Source of the DNA: Rhizobium viscosum
GTDB lineage: Bacteria; Pseudomonadota; Alphaproteobacteria; Rhizobiales; Rhizobiaceae
Direction of reading: 5' to 3'
NCBI RefSeq assembly: GCF_014873945.1
Contig: NZ_JADBEC010000001.1
Location: 1,736,001-1,800,000, forward strand
DNA: 64,000 nucleotides
Numbering within the stretch: position 1 is the first letter of the stretch; the number at the start of each line of letters is the position of its first letter. Positions 17,949 through 27,438 of this stretch are shown here, one piece after another. The notes beneath the pieces were generated by a model. That model did not search any database, was not told the DNA's origin, and was given only the letters and a program-made list of their open reading frames with translations. The translations under genes were made by a program, and so were the position numbers.

Positions 17949-18908
17949 TCACCGTTTCCACTCGACCCAATCGCGCATCAGTCGATGGGCAATCGCGCCC
18001 TTCGGCGGCGATGCCTTGCCGTTGGCGCCAGGACGTTCCAGCATTTCGATGGTTTCCTCGCGGGTGAACCAGCGGCAATCCTCGAGTTCGGCCTCATCGC
18101 GATGGATATCACGCGACTTTGCCTCGGCAAAACAGCCGATCATCAGCGAATGCGGCATCGGCCAGGGCTGAGAGGCATGATAGCGGATCCGGCCGGTCCT
18201 GATGCCGGATTCTTCCAGCGTTTCACGGCGAACCGCATTTTCAATGGTCTCGCCAGGCTCCAGGAAGCCTGCCAGGCAGGAATACATGCCCGGCGCGAAA
18301 TGCGGGCTGCGACCGAGCAGGCAGAGATCGCGCTCCTCGTCGATCGTCAGCATGATGACGACGGGATCGGTGCGCGGGAAGATCATGTGCTCGCAGGCAG
18401 TGCAGACCCGCTTGTAGCCGCCGATGCGAATTTCCATGACCGAGCCGCAACGGCCGCAAAACTGGTTGTCGCCATTCCAGCGAATGAGGCTTGCGGCCTG
18501 GGAGAACTCGCCGAGCAGCATCTCGTCGACAAGCTCGTCACGGAAGAGCGAGCGTCCGTCGACCGGCTTGTACTGGCTCGCCATATCCTCGACATCGATG
18601 CCGACGGGCACGGCAAGGCGCGGCTCGCCGGTTTTGCGATAGCCGAGCAGTACGGTTTCATCCCAATTCGGTTTCAGCTCCTGCAGCTCGTAACGGGCAA
18701 AGAGCGGATCGAGCACCTGGCCGTCGTGCTTGAGCACCAGCTTGTCCTTGGCGAAGGCGAAAATATGCGTGCCTTCGCGGGCAAGCGCCTTTTCGACCGA
18801 GGCTTCATCGCGATGTTCGCTGTCGCGGTGCAGGTCGTTTGCGGCAAAGGCGGTGAGATTGCTGGGTTCCGGATGCGGCACGTCCGAATCGAAAAGCGAA
18901 TGACTCAT
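17949..18908 (-). CDS. nudC: NAD-capped RNA/NADH pyrophosphatase NudC
   Basis: This 319-residue Nudix hydrolase splits NADH and removes NAD caps from RNA. The zinc ribbon is CGRCG followed by CTAC, then a Nudix domain with the full box GFLEPGETIENAVRRETLEE. The NudC hallmark SQPWPMPHS follows (family consensus SQPWPFPxS). The N-terminal domain (about 120 residues) is typical. ATG 18908 overlaps the HIT gene stop by four bases, so the two are coupled. The next gene is the WYL regulator on the same strand. Confidence 0.95.
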   Translation of the reverse strand: MSHSLFDSDVPHPEPSNLTAFAANDLHRDSEHRDEASVEKALAREGTHIFAFAKDKLVLKHDGQVLDPLFARYELQELKPNWDETVLLGYRKTGEPRLAVPVGIDVEDMASQYKPVDGRSLFRDELVDEMLLGEFSQAASLIRWNGDNQFCGRCGSVMEIRIGGYKRVCTACEHMIFPRTDPVVIMLTIDEERDLCLLGRSPHFAPGMYSCLAGFLEPGETIENAVRRETLEESGIRTGRIRYHASQPWPMPHSLMIGCFAEAKSRDIHRDEAELEDCRWFTREETIEMLERPGANGKASPPKGAIAHRLMRDWVEWKR

Positions 18909-19330
18909 GATGAAAGGGCTTCCCGCAGCTTTGCTATGAATTTGTCTCGTGTTGCGTCCTTGTAAGGCTCGGCCTTGCCGAAACCCCAGACGGGACCCGG
19001 CCAGTTCGCGTCACCTTCGGAACGCGCAATGACATGAACATGAAGCTGGCGGACGATATTGCCAAGAGCTCCGACATTGATTTTTGTGGCACCGGTGACC
19101 TTCTTGAGTGCTGCGGAGACGAGCTCGATTTCGAAGGTCAACAGCACCTGATCAAGCGGGGTCAATTCGAAGATCTCTGTGATGCCCGCTCTGCGCGGCA
19201 CCAGGATCAGCCAGGGCCAGCGAGCGTCCTTCGACAGCCTGATGTCGCACAGGCCAGTCACCATGATACTGGTGCTGTCGTTTTCGAGCCTGGGGTCGAG
19301 CACGAAATCGCTCAAGGGCATTCTCCTCAT
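18905..19330 (-). CDS. HIT-family nucleotide-binding protein
   Basis: A 141-residue protein with the histidine triad: LHVHVIARSEGDANWPGPVWG, where the histidines act in nucleotidyl transfer or hydrolysis. FIAKLREALSS forms the C-terminus. I start at ATG 19330 (MRRMPLSDFVLDPRLEND). The next ATG at 19321 is an alternative, but its ribosome site would sit too close. It comes first in a two-gene unit with nudC; both act on nucleotide phosphodiesters or pyrophosphates. Confidence 0.85.
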   Translation of the reverse strand: MRRMPLSDFVLDPRLENDSTSIMVTGLCDIRLSKDARWPWLILVPRRAGITEIFELTPLDQVLLTFEIELVSAALKKVTGATKINVGALGNIVRQLHVHVIARSEGDANWPGPVWGFGKAEPYKDATRDKFIAKLREALSS

Positions 19331-19367
19331 GTTTTCCAATGGACTAGCAGTTTTTTCGGAGCTTGGC

Positions 19368-19396
19368 TTGCTTTTGATGACGTTTTTGCCGATATG
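19368..19396 (+). promoter_or_regulatory. Sigma-70-type promoter of the SRP RNA
   Basis: TTGCTT (19368-19373) and GATATG (19391-19396) are 17 bases apart, and the predicted RNA start at 19404 falls eight bases after the -10 element, the expected distance. Confidence 0.6.
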
Positions 19397-19403
19397 TGCA
19401 TCC

Positions 19404-19499
19404 GGGAGGTTGGTGGTGGACGAGCCACTCGCCAACCGGGTCAGGTCCGGAAGGAAGCAGCCCTAACGAGCCCGGCACGGGTCATCGTGCCAGCCTCCC
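19404..19499 (+). ncRNA. ffs: Signal recognition particle 4.5S RNA
   Basis: This is the RNA core of the bacterial SRP, which binds Ffh and directs membrane proteins to the translocon. The diagnostic apical loop and internal loop read GGTCAGGTCCGGAAGGAAGC (19439-19458), with the GGAA tetraloop. The ends pair over ten positions: GGGAGGTTGG (19404-19413) with CCAGCCTCCC (19490-19499). A 96-nt length is normal for the short bacterial form. A promoter sits directly upstream, and dnaX begins 46 bases after the end. Confidence 0.95.
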
Positions 19500-19544
19500 A
19501 CCTTCTCTTCCAAAAGGCCCGAGCTTTCGGGCGCAAGCAGGGCG

Positions 19545-21413
19545 ATGAGCGACACCGAGCGACAGTCACAAGATGCCGCCTCGACAGGCACCGGATACCG
19601 GGTGCTGGCACGCAAATACCGCCCCAAGGATTTTACGGACCTGATGGTCGGCCAGGAGCCGATGGTCCGCACGCTTACCAACGCCTTCGAGACCGGCCGC
19701 ATCGCGCAGGCCTATATGCTGACCGGCGTTCGCGGCGTGGGCAAGACGACGACGGCGCGCATCCTTGCGCGGGCGCTGAATTACAAGACGGCTGAAATCG
19801 ACAAGCCGACGATCGACCTGCGTGTGCCTGGCGAACATTGCCAGGCAATCATGGAAGGCCGCCATGTCGACGTGATCGAGATGGACGCCGCCTCGCATAC
19901 CGGCATCGACGACATCAGAGAGATCATCGAGCAGGTGCGCTACCGGCCGGTTTCGGCACGCTTCAAGGTCTATATCATCGACGAAGTGCACATGCTCTCG
20001 ACGGCCGCCTTCAACGGGCTGTTGAAGACGCTCGAAGAGCCACCGGAGCATGTGAAATTCATCTTCGCGACGACGGAAATCCGTAAGGTTCCGATCACCG
20101 TTCTCTCGCGCTGCCAGCGCTTCGACCTGCGCCGCATCAGCGCGTCCGATCTTGTCGGCCTGTTCTCGACGATCGCCGCCAAGGAAGGCATCGAGGCGGA
20201 GCCGGATGCGCTGGCGATGATCGCACGCGCCGCGGAAGGCTCTGCCCGTGACGGTCTGTCGCTGATGGACCAGGCGATCGCCCATGGCGGCGGCGTGGTG
20301 CAGGCGGAAGCCGTGCGCGGCATGCTCGGCCTTGCCGATCGCGCCCGCATCGTCGATCTCTTCCAGCATATCGTGCGCGGCGATGTCGCAAGCGCGCTCA
20401 ATGAATTCCAGAGCCAGTACGAGGCCGGCGCCAACCCGGTCGTGGTGCTGACGGACCTTGCCGATTTCACGCATCTGGTAACGCGGCTGAAATATGTGCC
20501 TGATGCCGCGAACGACCCATCGCTCAGCGAGGTAGAGCGCACGAAGGCTGCGGAATTCGCGCAAGGGGTGGCAGTTACGACGCTCTCGCGCATCTGGCAG
20601 ATGCTGTTGAAAGGTATTCCGGAGACGGAAAATTCTTCGCGCACGGCGGGTGCAGCCGAGATGGTGCTTATCCGGCTCGCACACGCAGCCCATCTGCCGG
20701 CACCTGAGGATGCGGCGCGGCGACTTGCGGAATTTTCCAATGAAGGCGGTGCGCCACGTCCGTCCTCACCTGCGCCTTCGGGCAATGGCGGCGGCACGCG
20801 TGTGCCCTACCAGACGAATGTGACGGCACGGGCTCCCGAGACGGCTCCGCGACCGCAGCCCTCGGGGCCAACCGCCATGCTGCGCGCCGTGCCCAATCCG
20901 GAGCCGCAGAGTATCGGCCGCGTCGAGACGAAGCCGGCGGAAGCGCCGAAGCCGCTCGTGCCGGTCAATTCGATCGGCGATATCGTCGATCTCGCTGCCG
21001 AAAAACGCGATGTCAAGCTCAAGGCATTGGTGCGCAACTTCGTGCGGCCCGTACGGATCGAGCCCGGCCGGCTAGACGTGAATCTCACCGAGGGAGCGCC
21101 GGGCACGCTGCTCAACGAGCTTGCCGTCAAGCTCAAGGAATGGACCGGAATCCACTGGATCGTCAGCACCAGCCGCGAAGAAGGCGGGCCGACGATGGTG
21201 GAGGCGGAAGCCAAGGCGCAGGAACAGCGCGTCAGCGATGCACGTCAGGATCCTGACGTCGCGGCAATCCTCGCCCAGTTTCCGGGCGCCAAGATCATCG
21301 ACGTGCGCGTGCGGGCGCCGACACCCGAGGAAGAAGCGGAGGAGGTCAAACCGCCTGCCGCCGCCGAATCCGAAGAGGGCGATATCCTGCCCGGCGACGA
21401 TATAGAATTCTGA
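19545..21413 (+). CDS. dnaX: DNA polymerase III subunit gamma/tau
   Basis: This 622-residue clamp-loader ATPase loads the sliding clamp and links polymerases at the fork. The AAA+ Walker A motif GVRGVGKTT is at residues 61-69; the sensor region includes [27 protein letters not shown] Pro/Ala-rich linker and a tau-type C-terminal domain follow. In E. coli DnaX four cysteines after Walker A bind zinc; here only one remains ([14 protein letters not shown]), so the zinc module appears lost. No programmed frameshift slippery site stood out. ybaB follows 19 bases later. Confidence 0.96.
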   Translation: MSDTERQSQDAASTGTGYRVLARKYRPKDFTDLMVGQEPMVRTLTNAFETGRIAQAYMLTGVRGVGKTTTARILARALNYKTAEIDKPTIDLRVPGEHCQAIMEGRHVDVIEMDAASHTGIDDIREIIEQVRYRPVSARFKVYIIDEVHMLSTAAFNGLLKTLEEPPEHVKFIFATTEIRKVPITVLSRCQRFDLRRISASDLVGLFSTIAAKEGIEAEPDALAMIARAAEGSARDGLSLMDQAIAHGGGVVQAEAVRGMLGLADRARIVDLFQHIVRGDVASALNEFQSQYEAGANPVVVLTDLADFTHLVTRLKYVPDAANDPSLSEVERTKAAEFAQGVAVTTLSRIWQMLLKGIPETENSSRTAGAAEMVLIRLAHAAHLPAPEDAARRLAEFSNEGGAPRPSSPAPSGNGGGTRVPYQTNVTARAPETAPRPQPSGPTAMLRAVPNPEPQSIGRVETKPAEAPKPLVPVNSIGDIVDLAAEKRDVKLKALVRNFVRPVRIEPGRLDVNLTEGAPGTLLNELAVKLKEWTGIHWIVSTSREEGGPTMVEAEAKAQEQRVSDARQDPDVAAILAQFPGAKIIDVRVRAPTPEEEAEEVKPPAAAESEEGDILPGDDIEF

Positions 21414-21432
21414 TTTCAAGAAGGAGAAGACG

Positions 21433-21756
21433 ATGCGCGACATCATGGGCATGATGGGCAAAGTCAAGGAAATGCAGGCCAAGATGGAGCAGATGCAGGC
21501 GGAGATCGCCGAGCTGACTGCCGAAGGCAAGGCAGGCGGCGGGCTCGTCACCGTCATCATCTCCGGCAAGGGCGAACTCAAGAGCCTGAAGATCGACCCC
21601 TCCCTCTTCAAGGAAGACGATGTCGAAATCCTCGAAGACCTGATCGTTGCCGCCCATAAGGACGCCAAGGACAAGGCAGAAGCCATTGCCGCCGAAAAAA
21701 CCAAGGCATTGACGGCCGGCCTGCCGATCCCGCCCGGTTTCAAGCTGCCGTTCTGA
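21433..21756 (+). CDS. YbaB/EbfC-family nucleoid-associated protein
   Basis: A 107-residue dimeric DNA-binding protein, normally encoded between dnaX and recR. It has the family start [22 protein letters not shown], a long N-terminal helix that forms the tweezers-like dimer, and a C-terminal [15 protein letters not shown] end (here [11 protein letters not shown]). The ribosome site GGAGAAG precedes ATG 21433. It is probably cotranscribed with dnaX. Confidence 0.95.
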   Translation: MRDIMGMMGKVKEMQAKMEQMQAEIAELTAEGKAGGGLVTVIISGKGELKSLKIDPSLFKEDDVEILEDLIVAAHKDAKDKAEAIAAEKTKALTAGLPIPPGFKLPF

Positions 21757-21807
21757 TTTCATCGACCGGTCTGGTAATTGACTGACCCCGGAAGAGGAGA
21801 CGGGAAG

Positions 21808-22422
21808 ATGATGACGTTGACGACGCTGCTGGTCTTTGCCGGTGCTCTTTTCATTGCCGCGGGGACACCCGGGCCGAGCGTCGCGGCGCTTGTTGCCCGC
21901 GTCATCTCGAAAGGCGCGCGTGACGTGCTGCCTTTCCTGTTCGGCATGTGGGCCGGAGATGCGATCTGGCTCACCTGCGCGATTGCCGGCCTCTCGGCGA
22001 TCGCTGAAAGTTTCTACCACGTCTTCGTCGTCATCAAATGGCTCGGCGTGCTCTATCTTCTCTATCTCGCCTGGAAAATGTGGGTTGCCAAAGCCGAAGT
22101 CGAGGAAGAAGAGCTGCCGCAGGAGCGTTCGCGCGGCCGGATGTTTTTCACCGGCCTGGCGATTGCGCTCGGCAATCCGAAGATCATGATGTTCTATGTG
22201 GCCCTTCTGCCGTCGATCATCGATATCCCCTCGGTGTCGCTCGCCGGCTGGGCCGAACTCGTCGTCACCCTCTTCGTCGTACTGGCTGTCGTCGATTTCA
22301 GCTGGATGTTCCTTGCTGCAAAGGCGCGCGGTTTCCTGAAGAGCCGGCGCGCCGTGCAAATCGCCAACCGGGTGAGCGCGGGAACGATGGCGGGGGCTGC
22401 CGTCACCATCGCCGTGCGCTGA
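21808..22422 (+). CDS. LysE-family amino acid exporter
   Basis: A 204-residue inner-membrane protein with about six helices. The LysE/RhtB signature GTPGPSVAALVARVISKG lies near the N-terminus, and IALGNPKIMMFYVALLPS in the middle. These proteins export basic or neutral amino acids or homoserine; the substrate is not predictable. I start at ATG 21808 after GAGGAGACGGGAAG. It lies between ybaB and a convergent MOSC gene whose stop is three bases away. Confidence 0.88.
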   Translation: MMTLTTLLVFAGALFIAAGTPGPSVAALVARVISKGARDVLPFLFGMWAGDAIWLTCAIAGLSAIAESFYHVFVVIKWLGVLYLLYLAWKMWVAKAEVEEEELPQERSRGRMFFTGLAIALGNPKIMMFYVALLPSIIDIPSVSLAGWAELVVTLFVVLAVVDFSWMFLAAKARGFLKSRRAVQIANRVSAGTMAGAAVTIAVR

Positions 22423-22425
22423 TTT

Positions 22426-23043
22426 TCAGGCTTCGACCTGCAGCATTGCCCGCAGCTTGTAATCAATCGGGGCCGCGAGGTATCGCGCCCGGTCCTCATC
22501 TGAAAGGCGGCGGCCGAAGGTTTCCATCATTTCCGGCAGCATTACCCTCGCGCCCGCATAGGCTTGATAGAGCACCGGCATGCCGGCCGTCACAATGCCT
22601 GCGTGAATGACGCGACAATAGATGCCTGGACGAGCGGCCACGGTATAGCGCTTGACGAATTTCGGATCGTTCATCTTCGCCGCGAAGGTGGCGCAAGGAA
22701 TGCGGCAGGAGGTGACTTCAAGGATCAACTCGCCGGTGACGAAGCGGTCGCCTACTGCGACCTGCCGGTTGTCGAGCCCTTCGACGACGAGGTTTTCGCC
22801 GAAAGTGCCGGGTTCGACGGGATGGCCAAGCTCTTTCGCCCACCAGTCGAGGCTGATCGAACCCTCGAGATAGACGGCCTGATCGACGCCGCCGTGATGT
22901 TTCCTGTTGCAGATCGCATCGCCGACGAGGCCTTCGGCATCGACCATGACGCCGCCGCTGACGGCATGCTTGAAGATACCGGTCTTGTAGCTCTTGCCGG
23001 GCAGTCTTTCGGCGGCACCGCGACAGACGGCGAGGATTTTCAT
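22426..23043 (-). CDS. MOSC-domain protein (YiiM-like)
   Basis: A 205-residue protein with the MOSC fold of molybdenum-cofactor sulfurases. The core motif is TFGENLVVEGLDN, followed by VGDRF and LEVTSCRIPCATFAAKM, which holds the conserved Cys expected to carry sulfur. YiiM relatives reduce N-hydroxylated compounds with molybdenum cofactor. I start at ATG 23043 (MKILAVCRGAAERLPGK). It diverges from recR, with about 57 bases between the two starts. Confidence 0.86.
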   Translation of the reverse strand: MKILAVCRGAAERLPGKSYKTGIFKHAVSGGVMVDAEGLVGDAICNRKHHGGVDQAVYLEGSISLDWWAKELGHPVEPGTFGENLVVEGLDNRQVAVGDRFVTGELILEVTSCRIPCATFAAKMNDPKFVKRYTVAARPGIYCRVIHAGIVTAGMPVLYQAYAGARVMLPEMMETFGRRLSDEDRARYLAAPIDYKLRAMLQVEA

Positions 23044-23100
23044 GGTTTCAGCGATTCTTCCGTGATTCCGTTTTCGTTCCATATCAGTTAAGAACGGCGC

Positions 23101-23706
23101 ATGGCAAAGCGAGTCACCGGCCCCGAAATTGAAAAACTGATCCAGCTTCTGGCGAAAGTGCCGGGCCTAGGGCCGCGTTCGGCGCGGCGGGCGGCACTGC
23201 ATCTGATCAAGAAGAAAGACCAGCTTCTCGGTCCCTTGTCGCATGCGATGGGTGAAGCCTATGACAAGGTGAAAATCTGCTCGCGCTGCGGCAATGTCGA
23301 TACGGTCGATCCCTGTACGGTCTGCACCGATGCGCAGCGCGACCAATCCGTGATCATCGTCGTCGAGGATGTCTCGGATCTCTGGGCGCTGGAGCGCGCG
23401 GGCGCACTGAACGCCGCCTATCATGTGCTTGGCGGCACGCTCTCGCCGCTGGACGGAGTCGGCCCTGACGATCTCAATATCCGCGGGCTGATCAATCGCG
23501 TTGGTGAAGGCGGTATCAAGGAAATCATCATCGCGGTCAACGCGACGGTCGAGGGGCAGACGACGGCGCATTACATCACTGACCAGCTCGCCGATCTCAA
23601 CGTGAAGATCACGCGGCTGGCGCATGGCGTGCCTGTGGGGGGCGAGCTCGACTATCTCGACGAGGGTACGCTGTCGGCTGCGCTTCGAGCGCGGACTGCA
23701 ATATGA
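23101..23706 (+). CDS. recR: Recombination mediator RecR
   Basis: This 201-residue zinc protein works with RecF and RecO in loading RecA. The N-terminal helix-hairpin-helix [14 protein letters not shown] is followed by the zinc finger with Cys60, Cys63, Cys72 and Cys75, then the Toprim domain with the conserved acidic patch around [15 protein letters not shown]. Length and motifs are normal. The stop overlaps, as ATGA, an in-frame ATG that could start a long version of the downstream gene through the RIME. Confidence 0.97.
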   Translation: MAKRVTGPEIEKLIQLLAKVPGLGPRSARRAALHLIKKKDQLLGPLSHAMGEAYDKVKICSRCGNVDTVDPCTVCTDAQRDQSVIIVVEDVSDLWALERAGALNAAYHVLGGTLSPLDGVGPDDLNIRGLINRVGEGGIKEIIIAVNATVEGQTTAHYITDQLADLNVKITRLAHGVPVGGELDYLDEGTLSAALRARTAI

Positions 23707-23730
23707 GGGAACTGAGGATGTGGCGACTTA

Positions 23731-23902
23731 CCCCCCTCTGCCCTGCCGGGCATCTCCCCCACAAGGAGGGAGATCACGAGCGGCTCGGGTCTCCCACCTC
23801 ACGAACGGCTTACCCCGTCGAGACGTCGAAAGCTGGTGAAGAATGGCGCGCCCAGCCAATCTCCCCACTTGTGGGGGAGATGCCCGGCAGGGCAGAGGGG
23901 GG
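23731..23902. repeat. Rhizobial intergenic mosaic element (RIME-like)
   Basis: A 44-base arm at 23731-23774 is repeated inverted at 23859-23902 with only two mismatches. Each arm starts with a C-rich tract and contains the sequence GCCCTGCCGGGCATCTCCCC, with its own smaller palindrome at the inner end. Between them lie 84 bases with no coding role I can see. This matches the known RIME1 architecture of Rhizobiaceae. It stays open in the frame of the downstream gene. Confidence 0.85.
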
Positions 23903-23906
23903 TATT

Positions 23907-25151
23907 TTGCGGCCGCTGCGGATATTGGCATTTGTTTTGGCAACCGCATTTCTCCCTCTCCCCTCTTACGCAGCTCCTTCGAAAGCTGATGTCGAAGTGC
24001 AGTTCGAAAAATGGATTCAAACCGATCTCTGGCCGGACGCGAAGAAGAACGGCATTTCGGAGAAGACCTTCCGCGCCGCCTTTTCAGGCGTCGAACTGGA
24101 TTGGACCCTGACCGATCTCGCCCCTCCCGGCTTTCCGCCGCCGAAGGAGCAGAAGCAGACCCAGGCAGAGTTTTCCTCGCCCGGCCCCTATTTCAACGAG
24201 GATCGGCTGAAGCGGCTTGCGATGACCGGACGCGGCTTTGCCTCGCAATATGCCTCGACGCTGAGCCGCATCGAAAAGACCTACGGCGTGCCGGGTCCGA
24301 TCGTGCTGGCAATCTGGGGACGCGAGACCGGCTTCGGCGCGGCGAAGATACCCAGTTCGGCGGTCGAGGTGCTGGCGACCAAGGCCTTCATGTCGACGCG
24401 CAAGGAGATGTTCCGCATGGAGCTGATCGCCGCGCTGCATATTCTCGACGGCGGTGACGTGACCCCTGCGGATTTCAAGGGATCGTCGGCAGGCGCACTC
24501 GGCCAACCGCAGTTCATGCCGACGAGCTACCTGAAATATGCCGTCGATTTCGACGGCGACGGTCACCGCAATATCTGGACCTCGGTTCCCGACACGCTCG
24601 CCTCGATTGCCAACTTTCTCGTGAAGAAAGGCTGGCAGCGCGACCGCGACTGGGGCTTTGAAGTGTCGATCCCGGAAGCCGTCTCCTGCGCGCAGGAGGG
24701 GCCTGATCTTGCCAAGCCGCTCTCCCACTGGACGTCACTCGGCATCAAACGTATTTCCGGCAAGGGTTTTCCATCCGGCGAGTTAAAAGCGCAGGGCATG
24801 ATGCTGGTGCCGGCCGGACGTGACGGGCCGGAATTCATCGTCACGCCGAACTTCTATATCATCAAGGAATACAACAACTCTGACCTCTATGCCCTTTATA
24901 TCGGCAACCTTGCCGACCGCATCGCCTCCGGTTCCGGAGCCTTCCAGGGACAATGGGGCGATGTCGGCAAGATGCTGCGCTCGGATGTCGCCGCCATGCA
25001 GAAGGCGCTTGAGCGGCAGGGCTACGATGTCGGGGGATCGGATGGATTGCCGGGCTACAAGACGCGACGCTCAATCGGCCAATGGCAGGAAAAGAACGGC
25101 ATGAAGCCCACGTGCTTCCCAGAGGCATCGATGAAGAGCAGGCTGAAGTAA
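23907..25151 (+). CDS. Lytic murein transglycosylase (MltB-type) with peptidoglycan-binding domain
   Basis: A 414-residue exported enzyme that cleaves glycan strands to 1,6-anhydro products. TTG 23907 starts a signal peptide (basic RPLR, hydrophobic core, cut near PSYAAPS). The catalytic domain has the MltB-type motif with the acid Glu in AIWGRETGFGAAKIP, and SAGALGQPQFMPTSYLKYA. A C-terminal PG_binding_1 domain runs from about 340 (MLRSDVAAMQKALERQGYDVGGSDGL). The start is not certain: ATG 23703 would add 68 residues translated from the RIME. The TTG start uses AGGGGGG from the RIME end as ribosome site. Confidence 0.9.
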   Translation: MRPLRILAFVLATAFLPLPSYAAPSKADVEVQFEKWIQTDLWPDAKKNGISEKTFRAAFSGVELDWTLTDLAPPGFPPPKEQKQTQAEFSSPGPYFNEDRLKRLAMTGRGFASQYASTLSRIEKTYGVPGPIVLAIWGRETGFGAAKIPSSAVEVLATKAFMSTRKEMFRMELIAALHILDGGDVTPADFKGSSAGALGQPQFMPTSYLKYAVDFDGDGHRNIWTSVPDTLASIANFLVKKGWQRDRDWGFEVSIPEAVSCAQEGPDLAKPLSHWTSLGIKRISGKGFPSGELKAQGMMLVPAGRDGPEFIVTPNFYIIKEYNNSDLYALYIGNLADRIASGSGAFQGQWGDVGKMLRSDVAAMQKALERQGYDVGGSDGLPGYKTRRSIGQWQEKNGMKPTCFPEASMKSRLK

Positions 25152-25175
25152 GAAGCCTCCGCCTCGGCGGATGCT

Positions 25176-25631
25176 TTACAGGCTGCGCTTCAGCCCTTCG
25201 TGGCTCGCGACAAAACCGAGCTTTTCATAGAAGCGGATCGAATCCGCGCGCATCTTGTCGGATGTGAGCTGCACGAGACCGCAACCGCGCTCGGCGCAGC
25301 AGGCGATTGCCCATTCGATGAATTGCGAGCCGAGGCCGGAGCCGCGATGGCCCCTGGCGATACGCACGCTTTCGATCTGGCCCCGCCACATGCCCTTTCG
25401 CGAAAGGCCAGGAAGAAAGCTCAGCTGCAAGCAGCCGACGACCCGGTCGGTCTCGTCGGCTGCAACGGCCAGCAACTGGTTGGGATCTGCCTCGATTGCG
25501 GCGAAGGCTGCGAGATAGCGTAGATCGACGGGATCCGAGACGACCTCCCGCGTGCTGCCGAGATCATCATCGGCGAGCAGCCGGATGATGTCGGCGAGAT
25601 CGGATTGTCGTGCGCTTCGGAAGATGTGCAT
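25176..25631 (-). CDS. GNAT-family N-acetyltransferase
   Basis: A 151-residue acetyltransferase with the acetyl-CoA loop RIARGHRGSGLGSQFIEWAI and C-terminal FYEKLGFVASHEGLKRSL. The substrate is unknown. I start at ATG 25631 (MHIFRSARQSDLAD); a TTG four codons upstream is in frame. The MFS gene ends nine bases upstream on the same strand, so the two are probably cotranscribed. Confidence 0.85.
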   Translation of the reverse strand: MHIFRSARQSDLADIIRLLADDDLGSTREVVSDPVDLRYLAAFAAIEADPNQLLAVAADETDRVVGCLQLSFLPGLSRKGMWRGQIESVRIARGHRGSGLGSQFIEWAIACCAERGCGLVQLTSDKMRADSIRFYEKLGFVASHEGLKRSL

Positions 25632-25639
25632 GGTTGATC

Positions 25640-27271
25640 TCAATGATGCAGATCGATCGGCGCCTTGTGGAAGACGTCATCGACAGGCGGAATAGCTTGG
25701 CGCTCGATCATGCGGTGAACATTCGGCAGGCCCTCGCCGCGGTGGAGGGCGCGAAGCCGGTCGGTATTTTCGGCATCGGCCTGTGTGCGGCGCTGGTTGT
25801 GCCTGATATATTCGACCCAGGTCGGCGTGTGATAGGTTTCCGTCCAGAGGCCGGGATTTTCGAGATCGCGCATCAGTGCCCAGTTGCGGGCGCCATCGCG
25901 GATGCGGATGCGGCGGCGCTCTTCCATCAGCGTCATGAATTCAGCCAAGTCGTCATCGGCAATCTGGTAATATACCTGGATGACGATCGGGCCGCTGCGT
26001 GGCGTGATATCGAGACCCAATGCAGGCTCGATGAAGCGGTTCAGCGGATCGAGATTGAGCGAGGCGAAAGCCGGCATGGAAAAGCGCAGGCCGATCACGA
26101 CTCCAAGCAGCAGGACCGCAGCCGACATCAGCAGTGCATTGGAAAGACCATACCGGTCGGCGGCAACACCCCAGAGCCAGCTTCCGCCGGCAATGCCGCC
26201 GAAGGTGACGGTCTGGTAAAGCGACAAAGCGCGGCCGACCACCCAGCGCGGCGTCGAAAGCTGGACGATGATATTGAAGAGCGAAAGTGCCGAAACCCAG
26301 CAGGCGCCGGCTATGAGCAGCCCCACCGAGGTGAGCGCGGCACTTGGGCTGAGAGCTGCAATCACGGCGCTGAGCGCAAAGCCAGAAAAGGCCAAGCGGA
26401 TGATCGTCTCGCTGGAGAAGATCTCGCGCAGCCTGGTGCTCAGGATGGCGCCACCGATCGCGCCGATGCCGAAAGCGCCGAGCATGAAACCGTAGGTCAG
26501 CGGCCCGCCAGCGACGAGATCGAGCGCAACGACCGGCAGCAGCGCCTGGATGGAACTCGCACCGATACCGAATACCAGCCCTCTCAGGATGATCTTCTCG
26601 AGGTTGGGCGACATGGAGACATAACGCAGGCCGGCAAAAATTGCGCTGCCGAGTGTTTCGCGCGGCAGCGTCGAAGCAGGCGTGCCCGGCCGCCAGCGGA
26701 ACAGCACATAGAGGAGCGCAACGTAGCTCAGCGCGTTCACTGCAAAGGCTGCGGCGGCACCTGCAGCGGCCACGATGGCGCCGCCGATCGCCGGACCGAC
26801 ACTGCGGGTAATGTTGAAGCCCATACTGTTCAGCGTGACCGCACCCGGCAAATCGGCGCGCGGCACCATGTCGCCAACCGAGGCCTGCCAGGAGGGATTG
26901 TTGAGCGCCGTGCCGCAGCCGATGAGAAACGTAAAGAAGAGCAGCAGTCCGGGTGTAACCCAGCCGAGAAAGGCGCAGGCCGTCAATACGATTGAAACCA
27001 CGAGCATCGCGGATTGCGCCGTCAGCATGATCCGGCGCCGATCATAATTGTCGGCGAGAGCGCCCGAGATCAGCGAGAACAGCATGATCGGCAGCGCCGT
27101 CGAGGTCTGGACCAGCGCAATCATGTCCTCGGACGAGGTGATGACCGTCATCATCCAAGCGGCACCGACGGCCTGAATCAGGCCACCGAAGTTCGAGGCG
27201 AGGCTTGCAAACCAGATGGTGCGGTAGGTCTCATGTCGCAAAGGCGCAAATGTCGAAGACGTATAGGCCAC
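25640..27271 (-). CDS. MFS exporter of the EntS/MFS_3 type with a C-terminal ABM-like domain
   Basis: A 543-residue inner-membrane transporter. The first 410 residues form about 11-12 helices, with SGALADNYDRRRIML as the intracellular A-like motif. A soluble C-terminal part of about 130 residues (from ITPRSGPIVIQVYYQIADDD) resembles the small dimeric alpha-beta barrel (ABM/NIPSNAP-like) domain found in this family's longer members. I chose GTG 27271, which has GGGGGA just upstream and gives SSTFAPLRHETYRTIW at the usual position. ATG 27334 has no ribosome site. The substrate is unknown; a small metabolite or siderophore is a guess. Confidence 0.85.
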   Translation of the reverse strand: MAYTSSTFAPLRHETYRTIWFASLASNFGGLIQAVGAAWMMTVITSSEDMIALVQTSTALPIMLFSLISGALADNYDRRRIMLTAQSAMLVVSIVLTACAFLGWVTPGLLLFFTFLIGCGTALNNPSWQASVGDMVPRADLPGAVTLNSMGFNITRSVGPAIGGAIVAAAGAAAAFAVNALSYVALLYVLFRWRPGTPASTLPRETLGSAIFAGLRYVSMSPNLEKIILRGLVFGIGASSIQALLPVVALDLVAGGPLTYGFMLGAFGIGAIGGAILSTRLREIFSSETIIRLAFSGFALSAVIAALSPSAALTSVGLLIAGACWVSALSLFNIIVQLSTPRWVVGRALSLYQTVTFGGIAGGSWLWGVAADRYGLSNALLMSAAVLLLGVVIGLRFSMPAFASLNLDPLNRFIEPALGLDITPRSGPIVIQVYYQIADDDLAEFMTLMEERRRIRIRDGARNWALMRDLENPGLWTETYHTPTWVEYIRHNQRRTQADAENTDRLRALHRGEGLPNVHRMIERQAIPPVDDVFHKAPIDLHH

Positions 27272-27383
27272 GTTTCCCCCGCTTTTATCGTTGTGCCTCA
27301 ACAGCAATATATGCGGAAGATAAGTGCTCGCCATAGGTTAGCTCGCACTTGCAGGCGTGGAAGAGGCGGAATCGGCGCCGACC

Positions 27384-27411
27384 TTGCAATTTCTAAAAAA
27401 CGGGACTATAT
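27384..27411 (+). promoter_or_regulatory. Probable promoter of the rimP-nusA-infB operon
   Basis: TTGCAA (27384-27389) and CTATAT (27406-27411) are 16 bases apart, a good rhizobial sigma-70 match. Transcription would start near 27418, directly ahead of a terminator hairpin, about 100 bases before rimP. Confidence 0.55.
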
Positions 27412-27438
27412 GGCACTCAAATTCTTGATCGTTCGATG

